Below are positions 5,705 to 6,190 of a stretch of 6,190 nt of DNA, in pieces; positions within the stretch are counted from its first letter, which is position 1, and every line of letters begins with the position of its first letter. Source of the stretch: Afipia sp. (GTDB lineage: Bacteria; Pseudomonadota; Alphaproteobacteria; Rhizobiales; Xanthobacteraceae); assembly GCA_020056155.1 (NCBI GenBank), contig JAGVII010000698.1, positions 1 to 6,190 on the forward strand, given 5' to 3'. The notes under the pieces are model-generated. The model searched no databases. It saw only the letters and a list, made by a program, of their open reading frames with translations, and was not told the DNA's origin. A program made the position numbers and the translations under genes.

Positions 5705-6190
5705 ATGTCACGGATCGCGCCGTTGCAGCCGCCTTACCCGGCCGATGTTCAGGCCGATTTCGACCGGATCATGCCCCCGGGGGCTCCGCCGCTGGTTCTA
5801 TTTCGAACGATTGCGACGTCCGAACGTGCGTGGAAGAAGTTTCGCAATGCCAGTCTGCTCGATCGCGGGCCGCTATCGCTGCGCGAGCGGGAGATCGTCA
5901 TTAAGCGGACTTGCGCATTGACCGGCTGCGAATACGAGTGGGGTGTGCACGTCACTGCTTTCGCGCAGGCGGCGAAACTGACCGACGAGCAGGTGAGGGC
6001 GACAGTTCTCGATCCGGCCGATGCGTCGTGCTGGTCTGGCGCCGAGCAAACGCTGATCGCGGCGGTCGATGCGCTTCACCATCGCGCGAGGCTGACGAGT
6101 GAGGAGTTCGCCGCGCTTGCCGCACATTTCGACGGCATGAAGATCTTGGAGATCATGCAGCTCTGCGGCTTTTATCACACGGTTGCTTAC
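5705..6190 (+). CDS. Carboxymuconolactone decarboxylase / AhpD-like family protein, 3'-truncated
   Basis: Translation from ATG 5705 stays open for 162 codons to the window edge, so the C-terminus is missing. The start has a strong Shine-Dalgarno, AGGAG at 5694-5698, 6 bases away. The all-helical CMD/AhpD core is recognisable as LREREIVIKRTCALTGCEYEW followed by GVHVTAFAQAAKL (residues 59-92). Against Mycobacterium AhpD (Glu118, Cys130, Cys133, His137) the spacing gives Glu63, Cys75 and His82 in the matching places, but Glu78 sits where the second redox Cys should be. A CxxC disulfide reductase mechanism is therefore unlikely. An extra Cys70 lies five residues before Cys75. Family members include alkylhydroperoxidases and gamma-carboxymuconolactone decarboxylase, and most with the CEYEW-type motif have no assigned substrate. 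Divergent linkage to an HxlR regulator suggests inducible handling of a reactive or aromatic compound. The specific reaction cannot be named from this sequence. Confidence 0.9.
   Translation, partial: MSRIAPLQPPYPADVQADFDRIMPPGAPPLVLFRTIATSERAWKKFRNASLLDRGPLSLREREIVIKRTCALTGCEYEWGVHVTAFAQAAKLTDEQVRATVLDPADASCWSGAEQTLIAAVDALHHRARLTSEEFAALAAHFDGMKILEIMQLCGFYHTVAY

Noticed and set aside
5563..5904. Plus-strand open frame spanning the HxlR start and the AhpD-like gene start
   Set aside because: It crosses the operator region and overlaps two supported genes in a different frame, with no recognisable domain.

Overview
This 6.2 kb window is GC-rich and packed with genes. Its protein families, codon use and a characteristic intergenic palindromic repeat suggest an alphaproteobacterium of the order Hyphomicrobiales, probably the Bradyrhizobium/Rhodopseudomonas/Afipia group (Nitrobacteraceae). 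That placement comes from recognition only; no search was run.

Layout: positions 1-639 hold the C-terminal third or so of an M3-family (Dcp-like) zinc oligopeptidase, cut by the left edge just after its HExxH motif. A non-coding gap of about 200 bp follows and carries a dispersed palindromic repeat (about 695-813). Next comes a two-gene metal-transport unit: a secreted DUF1007 protein starting at GTG 836, then, overlapping by one base (TGATG), a NicO-type nickel/cobalt/zinc permease with a very histidine-rich loop (26 His in 51 residues). This pair has the architecture of the ZevAB zinc system of Haemophilus. Ferrochelatase (hemH) lies 49 bp downstream on the same strand. After a 140 bp gap comes a second membrane pair, an SPFH/stomatin-like protein and its NfeD partner.

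The right end changes character. An HxlR-family regulator on the minus strand converges on nfeD with an 11 bp gap. It is divergent from a carboxymuconolactone-decarboxylase/AhpD-like gene that runs off the right edge. The 71 bp between these two genes contains two tandem copies of an inverted repeat, GCTA-N9-TAGC, whose centres are exactly 22 bp apart. This looks like a paired operator for the HxlR protein and is the most notable regulatory signal in the window.

Functionally the window is mostly housekeeping: peptide turnover, metal transport, the last step of haem synthesis, and membrane-domain quality control. The self-contained HxlR/AhpD-like cassette is the part most likely to hold new biology. 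I did not see tRNAs, rRNAs, CRISPR arrays, insertion sequences or clear rho-independent terminators.
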